64,000 bases of DNA from Microbacterium sp. MF43 (GTDB lineage: Bacteria; Actinomycetota; Actinomycetes; Actinomycetales; Microbacteriaceae), in the NCBI RefSeq assembly GCF_012847295.1, contig NZ_JABBDY010000005.1, positions 1 through 64,000 of the forward strand, read 5' to 3'. Shown here piece by piece: positions 16,966-24,914 of the stretch (its first letter is position 1; every line of letters starts with the position of its first letter). Below the pieces are notes generated by a model. The model had not been told where the DNA came from, searched no databases, and saw only the letters and a program-made list of their open reading frames with translations. The position numbers and the translations under genes are program-made.

Positions 16966-17183
16966 CCCGTAAGCAGCGCCGGAGCGGCGCCGCTGGCACC
17001 AAGGACTGCGGCGATCGCAAGCCCCACGCAACTGAGCACAAGTAGCGCCGCCAGCCCGTGCAGCCCGACGCGAACGCCCCGCCGTACGCCCGCGAGCACG
17101 ACCACCGGAAGGCCGCAGACGACAAGCACCGGAATGAGCACAGCCACAAACACACCGAACCCAAACAGGGCATCACTGGACAT
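16962..17183 (-). CDS. Small membrane protein with two predicted helices
   Basis: 73 residues from the ATG at 17183 (MSSDALFGFG), preceded by a GAGGGGG run about 8 bases away; ATG 17192 is an alternative. Two long hydrophobic helices span about residues 5-30 and 38-62. It is the last gene of the leftward accessory operon, and its stop overlaps the converging recombinase-like stop by 4 bases. Function unknown. Confidence 0.5.
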   Translation of the reverse strand: MSSDALFGFGVFVAVLIPVLVVCGLPVVVLAGVRRGVRVGLHGLAALLVLSCVGLAIAAVLGASGAAPALLTG

Positions 17184-17445
17184 CGGAATCATCCCCCTCT
17201 GTCAGCTTGGCAAGCAGACGAGTCAGTTCCTCACGGTGTCCCGTCGGGTCTGCGATCGTGGCGCGGGCAACATCGCGCACGAGGTCGAACTCGGTGGGCG
17301 GAAGATCCAGGACGGGCTGCAACGCCCACTCCAGGTCCTCGTCGATGGTGAACCCCGGCTCGACCTCGGGCTTGTCCGGGTAGAAGGTCAGGGCAGCGAA
17401 CGCGACGCGGTAGGTGGTGGCTTCGGCCTGTGCGCGATCGATCAT
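17173..17445 (-). CDS. Small acidic hypothetical protein
   Basis: 90 residues from the ATG at 17445, chosen because AAAGGA lies 6 bases upstream. It is acidic (EPGFTIDEDLEWALQPVLDL) and mostly helical, with no recognised motif. It overlaps the start of the next small membrane gene and follows the Arg-rich gene by 68 bases. Small acidic proteins next to very basic ones sometimes act as partners; that is speculation here. Confidence 0.5.
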   Translation of the reverse strand: MIDRAQAEATTYRVAFAALTFYPDKPEVEPGFTIDEDLEWALQPVLDLPPTEFDLVRDVARATIADPTGHREELTRLLAKLTEGDDSDVQ

Positions 17446-17513
17446 GATGTGTCCTTTCGGAACGATTGTGCCCCGCGCGGCGGACGACGGCGGGGAGGCT
17501 GCTGGATGTGTGG

Positions 17514-18488
17514 TCAACGGCCCAGCCCCGATGTGTGGGGAGGATTGCTGTAGAGCGGCGCGTCGGCGGTGTCCGGACGGCGGGGGTGGCGCCGGAGCCG
17601 GTCGTTGATGTGCCGCGCGATCTCCTCCATACGCGCTTCCTCTGCCTCGCGCGCCAACATGGCGACGGTCTTGGGCGGCGCGTGTTCTTCCGCTCGGGCG
17701 CGGCTGGCGGCGAGATCGGCGAGATAGGAGCCCGCACGCGCTCGAGCGCTGTCACGCCCCCATCGTGCAAGGTCGGAGGGATCTGTCGGGGCGTCTCCGC
17801 GGATCGCTGCGATCTCGGCAGGGGTGCGTTCCCGGGTGAAGAAGTCCTGCGCGGCTTGTTCGTTGGCGTGCCGCTCTGCGGCTCGCACGCGGTGAATCCG
17901 GCGCGGCGGGAGACCCAGTTCACGGCGCCGACGTTCTCGCGCTCGGTATGCCCGCTGCTTCACCAGCGATTGCTCGCGGTTCTCCGCCCAGCGGAGCCGT
18001 CGCTTCGCGAGCACCGCGTCTCGGTTCTCCGCGTAGTACCGCGCGGATCGTTCGCGTCCCGCGACTGGATCCGCCTCGTAGCGCTCGCGCTGCCACCGGT
18101 TCACCTGCGGTCGATTGCTCTCCCTCCACCGGCGTTGGCTCTCCCGAGACAGCCGAAGGAAGCGCTCGGGATTCTCCGCCTTTCGTCGAGCGCGAGCCGA
18201 GCGCTGATAGTCGAGATACGTGTCGCGGTTCTCCGCGTAATACTTACGGGAGTACACCCGCCGTCGCTCCAACTGCCCCTTTCGTCTGCGGAGCCGGGCG
18301 TTGCGACCGCGCATGTACTCCCGCTTCTGCGCGAGCACACGATCGCGATTCGCCGCGTCGTAGACGGCGCGATACTCCCGGATGCGCTCAGCGTTGCGCC
18401 TGCGCCACTCACGCTTGTACTCCCGATCCGCCGCCCTGCGGGCCATCTCCCTCGCGGACTTATCCGCCGCCGACAGCTCGTCAGTCAT
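17514..18488 (-). CDS. Arginine-rich repeat protein (Y-x4-NR repeats)
   Basis: 324 residues, extremely basic. From about residue 20 to 190 a degenerate repeat of about 20-25 residues recurs, for example RKYYAENRDTYLDYQRSARA and ARYYAENRDAVLAKRRLRWA, each centred on Y-Y-x-E-N-R-D. Similar EANRE-type helical repeats occur next to nuclease domains in phage proteins, but no HNH or other catalytic domain is seen here. The C-terminal third is less repetitive. A nucleic-acid-binding or packaging role is inferred from charge. Its ATG overlaps the stop of the NrdH-like gene (ATGA). Confidence 0.6.
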   Translation of the reverse strand: MTDELSAADKSAREMARRAADREYKREWRRRNAERIREYRAVYDAANRDRVLAQKREYMRGRNARLRRRKGQLERRRVYSRKYYAENRDTYLDYQRSARARRKAENPERFLRLSRESQRRWRESNRPQVNRWQRERYEADPVAGRERSARYYAENRDAVLAKRRLRWAENREQSLVKQRAYRARERRRRELGLPPRRIHRVRAAERHANEQAAQDFFTRERTPAEIAAIRGDAPTDPSDLARWGRDSARARAGSYLADLAASRARAEEHAPPKTVAMLAREAEEARMEEIARHINDRLRRHPRRPDTADAPLYSNPPHTSGLGR

Positions 18489-18736
18489 GATGCCACCGCC
18501 TGCGCGAGTCGCTTGATCTGATCATCCTGAAAACCGGACCAGTGATTCTCGGGTTCGCCGTCCACGCACACGATCGGCGCCTGCGAGTAGCCGAGGTCCT
18601 CCGTCACGTATTCGAGTGCAGCGTCATCCCGGCGGAGATCGATGATGGTGTAAGCGATCTCGAGTTCGTCCAGGAGGCGCTCCGTGAGCTTGCATTGCAT
18701 GCAGTCGGGGCCGGTGCTGTAGATGGTGACGCTCAT
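18485..18736 (-). CDS. NrdH-like glutaredoxin
   Basis: 83 residues, the normal length for NrdH. It has the redox motif CMQC at residues 12-15, the cis-proline strand QAPIVCVDGE, and the ending HWSGFQDDQIKRL, which is diagnostic of NrdH redoxins that reduce class Ib ribonucleotide reductase. No nrdIEF genes are nearby. Here the gene sits inside a mobile-element operon, overlapping both neighbours by ATGA, so it may support DNA synthesis of the element or reduce an element protein. Confidence 0.8.
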   Translation of the reverse strand: MSVTIYSTGPDCMQCKLTERLLDELEIAYTIIDLRRDDAALEYVTEDLGYSQAPIVCVDGEPENHWSGFQDDQIKRLAQAVAS

Positions 18737-18981
18737 GACCGCCTCCGCGGCAGATGCGTCACGTCCGGGTTGCAGTGGGTGGTCTGGCTCTCACGCCAAC
18801 GCTCGAACACCTCGCGCTCGTAGAAGATCCGTCTGCCGACGGCGATGAAGTCAGGACCTCGCCGATAGTGCCGCCAGACAGCGAGCGTGTTGAGCGTGAC
18901 TCCGGGGAACCGCTCGCATACCTCCTTCGGCGTGAGATGTTCCTTCCTCTCATCGAGCTCCGAGAGCTGGGTTTCGTCCAT
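18733..18981 (-). CDS. Excisionase/MerR-type helix-turn-helix protein
   Basis: 82 residues from the ATG at 18981, preceded by AAAGGA. Residues 15-70 (LTPKEVCERFPGVTLNTLAV, then GPDFIAVGRRIFYEREVFERW) match the HTH_17 fold of excisionase-like DNA-binding proteins. It is divergent from the integrase-side genes and heads the five-gene accessory operon. In integrative elements such proteins bias the integrase toward excision or control the operon. Confidence 0.7.
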   Translation of the reverse strand: MDETQLSELDERKEHLTPKEVCERFPGVTLNTLAVWRHYRRGPDFIAVGRRIFYEREVFERWRESQTTHCNPDVTHLPRRRS

Positions 18982-19091
18982 GATCCATCCTTTGCGCAAC
19001 CATGCCCGCTTTACGCGTTAGTGTCGCAGCTTCTGATACACTCTGCAAGAGTCTTCTGCGAATGCGCGACACGACAAGGCAGACTAAGGGG

Positions 19092-19694
19092 GTGAAGGTT
19101 GACGTGAGGACGATCGACGACCAGCCCATGAATGCGAAAGCGGCGACGCTCCCCGTCGGTTCCGCGTTGCGCATCGCACCTGCTTTCGTCGCTCAAGCGA
19201 CCCTGGATTCCCCTCCCGTGACGATCACCGTCATGGCGAAGTACATTGCTGCGGAGGGCCGGTACATCACACAGTCCGTCACGGCCGACGCCGCCCGCGA
19301 CGACGTCGAAGTGAACAGCCGGCTGATGAGAACGCTGCCGATCGGCCGCGTCGTTCAGGCCGCAGCTCCCTCGTGCATCGCGCTGACTCTGCAGGGGCCC
19401 GAGGCGGTTGGGGCCGAGTGGTTCTCGGTAGCTGAACTGACCACCACCGAAGGACGGATCATCCCGGAGTGGATCGCCAAGGATGCCGCCGCTCGAGGTC
19501 AGACCGAGTTGCGCATGGACATCGTCGAGATTCTCTACGGAACGGCTGCGCTCGCCGGCGAACCGCCGACGAAGCTCATCCAGGACGAGCTCGCCGTCCC
19601 CCACCGCACCGCATCGGACTGGATCAGCAAAGCCCGCGCCGCGGGGCGCCTTGAAGGTATGACCTCCAACGTCGGCCGAAAGGCGAATGGGTAG
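19092..19694 (+). CDS. Putative DNA-binding protein upstream of the integrase
   Basis: About 200 residues from a GTG at 19092 (GTG 19104 is an alternative, with GAAGG 5 bases before it). The first part is beta-rich without known motifs (TVMAKYIAAEGRYITQSVTA). The C-terminal 50 residues contain an HTH-like segment (IQDELAVPHRTASDWISKAR) followed by a basic tail. The gene overlaps the integrase start by 8 bases, so they are co-translated. Genes of this type commonly precede actinobacterial tyrosine integrases. Confidence 0.55.
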   Translation: MKVDVRTIDDQPMNAKAATLPVGSALRIAPAFVAQATLDSPPVTITVMAKYIAAEGRYITQSVTADAARDDVEVNSRLMRTLPIGRVVQAAAPSCIALTLQGPEAVGAEWFSVAELTTTEGRIIPEWIAKDAAARGQTELRMDIVEILYGTAALAGEPPTKLIQDELAVPHRTASDWISKARAAGRLEGMTSNVGRKANG

Positions 19695-20823
19695 CGTCCA
19701 CCCCTACAACACCAACGGCGGCAGGCGATACCTCGTCCGCTACCGCCGACCCGACCATTCACAGGCCGCTAAACGAGGATTCCGTAGCAAGCGCGATGCC
19801 GAGGCGTGGCTCTTCGAAATCGAGTCTCAGCGCAGCAAGGGCGCGTTCGTCGACCCGCAGGCCGGGCGTGCGACTGTGACCGCACTCGGCGAACGCTGGA
19901 TCGAGGCGAAACGTGGCTCCATGAAGCCATCGTCGTTCGCGCCCGTCCAGACCGCCTGGCGACTTCGCGTCAAGCCCAAATGGGGCGACTGGCCGGTCGC
20001 GGACATCCGCTTCACCGACGTTCGCGATTGGGTCTCCGAACTACGCGGGGAAGTGGGCGCGACCGTTGTGCTCCGCACCATCGGCGTCCTCGCGGGCATC
20101 CTCGATGATGCCGTTCTTGATGGACGGATCGCCCGCAACCCCGTTCGCATGGGCGACATCGGAAAGCCGAGGAAGTCGCGCTCCGTGCACAGATACCTAT
20201 CGCATGAGCAGGTGCTGCGTTTGGCGGATGCCGCCGGCGAACGCCGGCTTGTCGTGCTAGTTCTCGCTTATACCGGCATGCGGTGGGCGGAACTTACGGG
20301 CCTCCGGGTGGGCGACATCGACTTCGGCCGTCGTCGTATCAACGTCACCGTAAACGCCGTCGAGGTCAATGGCGAGTTTCATGTTGGAACTCCGAAGTCC
20401 CATCGCACGCGGTCTGTCCCGGTCCCTCGTTTCGTGCTCGAAGAGCTGAGCACGGCCGTATGCGACCGCGCATACACCGATCTCGCATTCCCTGGCCCGG
20501 ACGGATCGTACATGCGACGCGTCCGAGCAAGCAGCGGATCAAAATCGTGGTTTCGTTCCGCACTCCGCGCCGCAGGGCTTCCCCAAATGACCGTTCACGA
20601 CCTGAGGCACACCGCCGCCTCCTTGGCAGTGCAGTCCGGAAGCCATCCGAAAGCGATCCAACGTATGCTCGGCCACGCTTCGGCGGCGATGACCCTCGAT
20701 GTGTATGCAGACCTGTTCGACGACGATCTCGACACTGTCTCCCATGCTCTTGACGCGGCTGCACGCGACGCCAGGGACTGGCTACCCCCAGCGCCGGGCG
20801 GCGGGGCAGGGCGCAGCCTTTGA
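19687..20823 (+). CDS. Site-specific tyrosine recombinase (integrase)
   Basis: 378 residues. An N-terminal arm-binding domain (residues 1-55) is followed by a SAM-like core-binding domain and a C-terminal catalytic domain. Catalytic residues are readable in order: arginine in TGMRWAELTGLR, lysine in GTPKSHRTRS, H-x-x-R in HDLRHTAAS, histidine in MLGHASAAMT, and the nucleophile tyrosine in LDVYADLFDDD. It mediates strand exchange between attP and attB. The gene points toward tRNA-Ser(GCU) 1.06 kb downstream, whose 3' end is the likely attB. Confidence 0.9.
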   Translation: MGSVHPYNTNGGRRYLVRYRRPDHSQAAKRGFRSKRDAEAWLFEIESQRSKGAFVDPQAGRATVTALGERWIEAKRGSMKPSSFAPVQTAWRLRVKPKWGDWPVADIRFTDVRDWVSELRGEVGATVVLRTIGVLAGILDDAVLDGRIARNPVRMGDIGKPRKSRSVHRYLSHEQVLRLADAAGERRLVVLVLAYTGMRWAELTGLRVGDIDFGRRRINVTVNAVEVNGEFHVGTPKSHRTRSVPVPRFVLEELSTAVCDRAYTDLAFPGPDGSYMRRVRASSGSKSWFRSALRAAGLPQMTVHDLRHTAASLAVQSGSHPKAIQRMLGHASAAMTLDVYADLFDDDLDTVSHALDAAARDARDWLPPAPGGGAGRSL

Positions 20824-20887
20824 TGAACTCATCACTGAAGCCGCCACCGCAGACCCGTGTTGACACCCCGCCGGGTAGCCTCTTGGC

Positions 20888-21121
20888 ATGCGTCGCGCGT
20901 TCCCCGGACAGATGACCACCAATGAGGCGGTGGACTACCTGAACCAGTTCCTAACTGATCACATCACCCGGGACGAGTTCGACCGGTACCGCGCTTGGCT
21001 CGGTGCGCCGATATCACGTCAAGGCACCAGCCGATCGTGGTTCCACCTTGGGGACCTGGATGCGTTTCTGAACGAGTATGGCGCGGATCCGGGCACCTGG
21101 ATCAGTCCTCCTCGTCCCTAG
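20888..21121 (+). CDS. Small putative DNA-binding protein
   Basis: 77 residues. MTTNEAVDYLNQFLTDHITR and GTSRSWFHLGDLDAFLNEYG have the shape of an excisionase-like helix-turn-helix with wing, but the match is weaker than for the 18,733 gene. It sits just downstream of the integrase, where recombination directionality factors also occur. The start ATG has no strong ribosome site. Confidence 0.45.
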   Translation: MRRAFPGQMTTNEAVDYLNQFLTDHITRDEFDRYRAWLGAPISRQGTSRSWFHLGDLDAFLNEYGADPGTWISPPRP

Positions 21122-21177
21122 ACGATCCAGCGCGACCTGCCCCGGGCAGTCCGCATCCCAGCGATACACTCGCGCTC

Positions 21178-21564
21178 ATGGGGAGCACGAAGCTGTACTT
21201 TATCTTTTCGCTCGCGGTCGCCGGCGTCTCGCTCGCAGGGTGTGCAGCGGAGCCCGCGCCGGCGCCGACCGTCACCGTCACCGTCGCGCCTGAGGCTGAA
21301 TCAAGCGTCGAGGATGACGCGTGGCAGCGTTTCCGCGACGACCCACGCGAGGCGTTCGTGTTCGCAAGCGCGTACGAGCTCATCTGGGGCACTCCCATCG
21401 GCAATGGCGAGCTGGCTGACTCCGTAGTCGAGCTGTCCAATACAATCTGCGCCCAAGTCGCGGACGGTGCAGCGTGGATCGAGATCCAAGACACGATCGA
21501 CTCAGAGGACGCCGAGAAGTTCATCCTCACAGCCCAGGTCTATTGCCCCGAGCTCGGCATGTAG
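21178..21564 (+). CDS. DUF732-like lipoprotein
   Basis: 128 residues from the ATG at 21178. The signal peptide ends in the lipobox SLAGC, followed by a proline/valine/threonine linker (PAPTVTVTVAP). The mature domain has the DUF732 pattern: a helix ending LSNTICAQVADG and a terminal AQVYCPEL, giving two cysteines that could form a disulfide. DUF732 proteins are common in mycobacteria and relatives and are of unknown function. It is the last gene of the island. Confidence 0.65.
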   Translation: MGSTKLYFIFSLAVAGVSLAGCAAEPAPAPTVTVTVAPEAESSVEDDAWQRFRDDPREAFVFASAYELIWGTPIGNGELADSVVELSNTICAQVADGAAWIEIQDTIDSEDAEKFILTAQVYCPELGM

Positions 21565-21879
21565 GGAAGCTTCGTCGAAGCGCACGACGAATCTGCCGCC
21601 AGTGTATTGGGATCGCGCCAGCCACCGCGCCCGTCGCATCCGACAGCGTGTTGTTGTCGGGGTGCATCCTCGCCGTCGGTACGACGCATTCCACCTCACG
21701 GCAGCCGCAAATCGGCCGGACTCAGGATGGGACAGCTGAGGCCTGGCGCCGACTATCGGTGGCTGGGAGCCCGTGCCCCCGTGGCGATTGTTCCCAATTT
21801 GTTCCCACGAGCGGTTTCGAAGAACGCCGAAGTGGGCCCGACTCCCCAGTGTTTTCAAGGGATCGCGAGCTGAGATGCG
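21565..21879. promoter_or_regulatory. Attachment-site region with TTGTTCCCA repeats
   Basis: 315 bases without a gene between the last island gene and the tRNA. It contains TTGTTCCCA at 21788-21796 and again at 21799-21807 (11-base period), placed like integrase arm-binding sites. The core crossover is expected within the tRNA 3' end (from 21880 rightward). No duplicate of the tRNA 3' sequence was found elsewhere in the window. Confidence 0.45.
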
Positions 21880-21882
21880 TGG

Positions 21883-21971
21883 CGGAGACGGAGGGATTTG
21901 AACCCTCGGTCCCCTTGCGAGGACTCCACCTTAGCAGGGTGGTGCACTAGGCCTGACTATGCGACGTCTCC
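21883..21971 (-). tRNA. tRNA-Ser(GCU)
   Basis: 89 nucleotides read on the minus strand. The acceptor stem GGAGACG pairs with CGTCTCC, the anticodon stem-loop is ACCACC-CTGCTAA-GGTGG with anticodon GCT, a long class II variable arm is present, and the T-loop GGTTCAAATCC is intact. The CCA end is encoded (21880-21882). Its 3' end faces the island, making it the probable integration site, and the tRNA is intact. Confidence 0.92.
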
Positions 21972-22098
21972 AGGCATCCGACTGCGCGAAGCGTCGGACA
22001 CACCCCGCAATCATAACCCGGCCAAGGCACGGTCTTCGCACGCGATCCGACGACCCCGACGTACGCGACCTGCCGGCGCTCTCCCCGCAGTGCTTCGC

Positions 22099-23457
22099 CT
22101 ACCCCGGGTCGAGCAGCCCCGGGTGGGTGAGGCGCCACCACGCGTCGGGCGGTTCGATGCTTCCCTGGATCTCGACGTCGACGCTCTCCGTCTCGGGACC
22201 CGCGGTCCACGTGATCGTCCCGACCACCTCGCCATCGTCGTACGCCGTCGGAGCGGTCGTCCCAAGAACCCCGGTGATGGGAGTGTCGAACCACGTGAAG
22301 ATCGAGGCGTCCTCGGAGATCACCAGCTCGACCTCTTCACCCCACGCCGTCTTGTACGTGCCGACGACGTCACCCTGCGTCGCGACCGGCACCTCGTGGA
22401 ATCCGGCGCGGAGGCTGTCGAGAAGAAGCACGACGTCGGTGTTGACGGCTTGCCGCGTGGCACCCCCGAGCACGACGCCGACGACAGCGAGCGGCGTGCC
22501 CGTTCCGACGTCCACCGAGGCGGTGAACAGCAGATTGTGGGCGCCGGCCCCCAGGTTGCCGGTCTTCAGCCCCGTGATCCCTGCCGTGCCGAGGAGGCCG
22601 TTGGTGTTGTACACGAGTCCCGGCCCCGACAGGTTGATCGATGACGTCCGCGCGATCTTCGCGACGACCGGGTTGGCGGCCGCCAGCTCGCCGATCGCGA
22701 TCAGGTCGGTGGGCGTGCTCGTGTTGTCACGGCTCAGCCCCGTCGGCTCGACGACGGTCGTGCCCGACAGACCGTTCTTCGCGAGCCACGCCCGCGACGC
22801 TTCGGCGAAGCCCCACCGCGACCCGAACGCCCACGTCGACACGGCGTCGGCGTAGTTGCTCGCCGACGGGACCAGCATCATCGCGAGCGCGTCGCGCAGA
22901 GGCATCCGAGTCCCCGTCGGCATCGCGGCGATGGTGGCCCCCATCACGTAGTAGTCGTCGTAGAGGTCGTGATCGGCCTTGCTGAACGTGATCGTGGGCC
23001 CCGGATCGTCCGCGCCGGCGAGCGGGTATCTGTCCAGGATCACGAGCGCGGCGATCAGCTTCGTGATGCTCGCGAGCGGTCGAGGCTCGTTCCCGCCGCT
23101 CGCCGCCCAGATGCCGCTCGCGTCGGCGCCGAGGTGCTCCTCCGCTCCCGTCACGCTGATCGCGGCCGCGCCGTCCACCGGCAGGGTGAGGGCTGCAGCC
23201 GCCGGGGTGGCGACCCGCGGGACATCGGATGCCTCGACCGGCGCCGGCAGGGGAGCCGTGAGCGCCCACGCGGCATACCCCGCGGCGGCGGCAAGCAGCA
23301 GGGCGATCGCGACCAGAGCGGCGAGCCCCCGGCGGCGCCGTGCGCGACGAGCGTCCGGCGACAGGGGGCCGCGACTCCCGGGCGGGATGTCCTGCTCGTC
23401 CTGCAGGAGGTCGGCGAGATCGGCGAACTCGTCGGACGCCTGCTGATCCGTCGTCAT
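22099..23457 (-). CDS. D-alanyl-D-alanine carboxypeptidase (penicillin-binding protein 5 family)
   Basis: 452 residues. A cytoplasmic N-terminus (about 45) is followed by one transmembrane helix (about 46-70) and the serine peptidase domain. The SxxK motif is SITK in LASITKLIAAL, and the KTG motif is in GLKTGNLG. The SxN position reads PSASNYAD, so the usual asparagine is displaced by one. The C-terminal domain (about 350-452) is beta-rich. The enzyme trims the terminal D-alanine of peptidoglycan pentapeptides outside the membrane. It begins the backbone next to the wall-polymer ligase genes. Confidence 0.85.
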   Translation of the reverse strand: MTTDQQASDEFADLADLLQDEQDIPPGSRGPLSPDARRARRRRGLAALVAIALLLAAAAGYAAWALTAPLPAPVEASDVPRVATPAAAALTLPVDGAAAISVTGAEEHLGADASGIWAASGGNEPRPLASITKLIAALVILDRYPLAGADDPGPTITFSKADHDLYDDYYVMGATIAAMPTGTRMPLRDALAMMLVPSASNYADAVSTWAFGSRWGFAEASRAWLAKNGLSGTTVVEPTGLSRDNTSTPTDLIAIGELAAANPVVAKIARTSSINLSGPGLVYNTNGLLGTAGITGLKTGNLGAGAHNLLFTASVDVGTGTPLAVVGVVLGGATRQAVNTDVVLLLDSLRAGFHEVPVATQGDVVGTYKTAWGEEVELVISEDASIFTWFDTPITGVLGTTAPTAYDDGEVVGTITWTAGPETESVDVEIQGSIEPPDAWWRLTHPGLLDPG

Positions 23458-23612
23458 CGCGAGGACGCTCCGCGCAGCACGTCATCGGCGAGGAAGGCAC
23501 GCATGGCGCCCACACTCTCACGAGCAAGACCCGACGCGCAGGCGAACGCCCACTCTGTGGACAACGCGTTCCGGGCCGACCGGGCTCGCGGAAACAGATC
23601 GGCCCCGGCCCG

Positions 23613-24914
23613 CTAACCCCCCGCGACCGTGCAGGTCGTCTGCGCCGCGGTCTGGCCGGCGATGTCCGAGGGCAGCTCGACGCGCTCCTCGGACGGAGCG
23701 GTCTCAGCCGGCGCCGGGGTCGCGGAGGCCGAGGCATCCGGCGTCGCCGTCGGCTTCGTCGCGGGCTGGGCGGTCTCGCCCGTCACCTCGACGCCGTAGC
23801 CCTGGCTCGCCTCACCGGTGAGCGTGAGCGGCTTGTTCTCGCGCAGCGCCGTGAAGAGGACGTCGGCCGCATCCGTCACCGGGATGACCCGGCTGGCCCC
23901 GTAGTCGGAGGAGTACACGGTGGGGTACTGCACGAAGACGATGTCCTCGTACGGCACGTCCTTCACGGCCATCGCGATCTGCACCATGAGCGTCGGGTTC
24001 GCGAGCGACTGGCTCAGGACGAGCTGCTGCTCCTGCACCTGGTTGATCGCGGTGGTCGCGAGGTTGAGGAGCACGCTCGGGTCGGCCAGCACCGACTCGG
24101 ACTGCAGCTTGCGCACCATCGACGACATGAACTGCTGCTGGTTGGAGATGCGTCCGAGGTCCGACCCGTCGCCGATGCCGTGGCGCATGCGGAGGAACTG
24201 CAGCGCCTGCGCGCCCTCCAGCGTGTGGGTGCCGGCGGTGAGGTCGAGCCCCGTGTGCGGGTCGTACACATCGCCCGACACGCACACATCGACGCCGCCG
24301 ATGGCATCCGACATGTTGATGACGCCGGTCCAGCGGATGGCCGCCGCGAAGTCGATGGTGTCGCCGATGAGCTCCTGCACGGTGAGCGCGGTACAGGCCA
24401 GCCCGCCGTACATGTACGACACGTTGATCATCTGCGCGCTCATCGCGGAGTACGAACCGGTGCCGTCCTCGGTGGGACACGACGGAATAGGGACGATCAT
24501 GTCGCGAGGGAACGACACGACGGTGACGCGTCTCGGCTCGTCCGAGATGTGGACGAGCATCGTCACGTCGTTGCGCTCGCCGTCGGTGTCGCCGTTCTGG
24601 CACGCTCCGGAGAGCTCCGCGTTCGCGCCCTCGCACGAATCCGTTCCCACGAGCAACAGGTTCACGCCACCTTCGATCGCGCCGAGCGAGGGCGGCAGCA
24701 CCTCGTCCTCGTTGAGGACGACGGAATGGGTGTTGAGCGCGTTCGCCGTGTCGACGACCTGGAAGGCCACCAGTCCGACAGCGCTCGCCCCCACGACCCC
24801 GAGCACGACGGCGACCATCGCGAGGAGCGACAGCACCGGGTGCTGGCGAGGGCGGATCGCGTGCCGGGCGAGGGGAACGCGGCCCTCCTCCGAGGACCTG
24901 GCGACCGCCGGCAT
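23613..24914 (-). CDS. LytR-CpsA-Psr (LCP) family wall-polymer ligase
   Basis: 433 residues from the ATG at 24914, which overlaps the upstream stop by one base (TGATG). One transmembrane helix (about 24-48) is followed by the LCP domain, with VNLLLVGTDSC, NDVTMLVHISDEPRRVTVVS, FPRDMIVPIP and a later FLRMRHGIGDGSDLGR. These contain the conserved Asp and Arg residues that bind the polyprenyl pyrophosphate substrate. The C-terminal 70 residues are a Pro/Thr/Ala linker ending in a cysteine-containing tail. LCP enzymes attach teichoic acid-like or arabinogalactan-like polymers to peptidoglycan. It is a tandem paralogue of the next gene. Confidence 0.88.
   Translation of the reverse strand: MPAVARSSEEGRVPLARHAIRPRQHPVLSLLAMVAVVLGVVGASAVGLVAFQVVDTANALNTHSVVLNEDEVLPPSLGAIEGGVNLLLVGTDSCEGANAELSGACQNGDTDGERNDVTMLVHISDEPRRVTVVSFPRDMIVPIPSCPTEDGTGSYSAMSAQMINVSYMYGGLACTALTVQELIGDTIDFAAAIRWTGVINMSDAIGGVDVCVSGDVYDPHTGLDLTAGTHTLEGAQALQFLRMRHGIGDGSDLGRISNQQQFMSSMVRKLQSESVLADPSVLLNLATTAINQVQEQQLVLSQSLANPTLMVQIAMAVKDVPYEDIVFVQYPTVYSSDYGASRVIPVTDAADVLFTALRENKPLTLTGEASQGYGVEVTGETAQPATKPTATPDASASATPAPAETAPSEERVELPSDIAGQTAAQTTCTVAGG

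Noticed and set aside
1-21880. Left att site (direct repeat of the tRNA-Ser 3' end) within the island
   Set aside because: I looked for the acceptor/T-arm sequence (GGAGACGGAGGGATTTGAAC) and parts of it and found no second copy in the window; the left end is probably outside.
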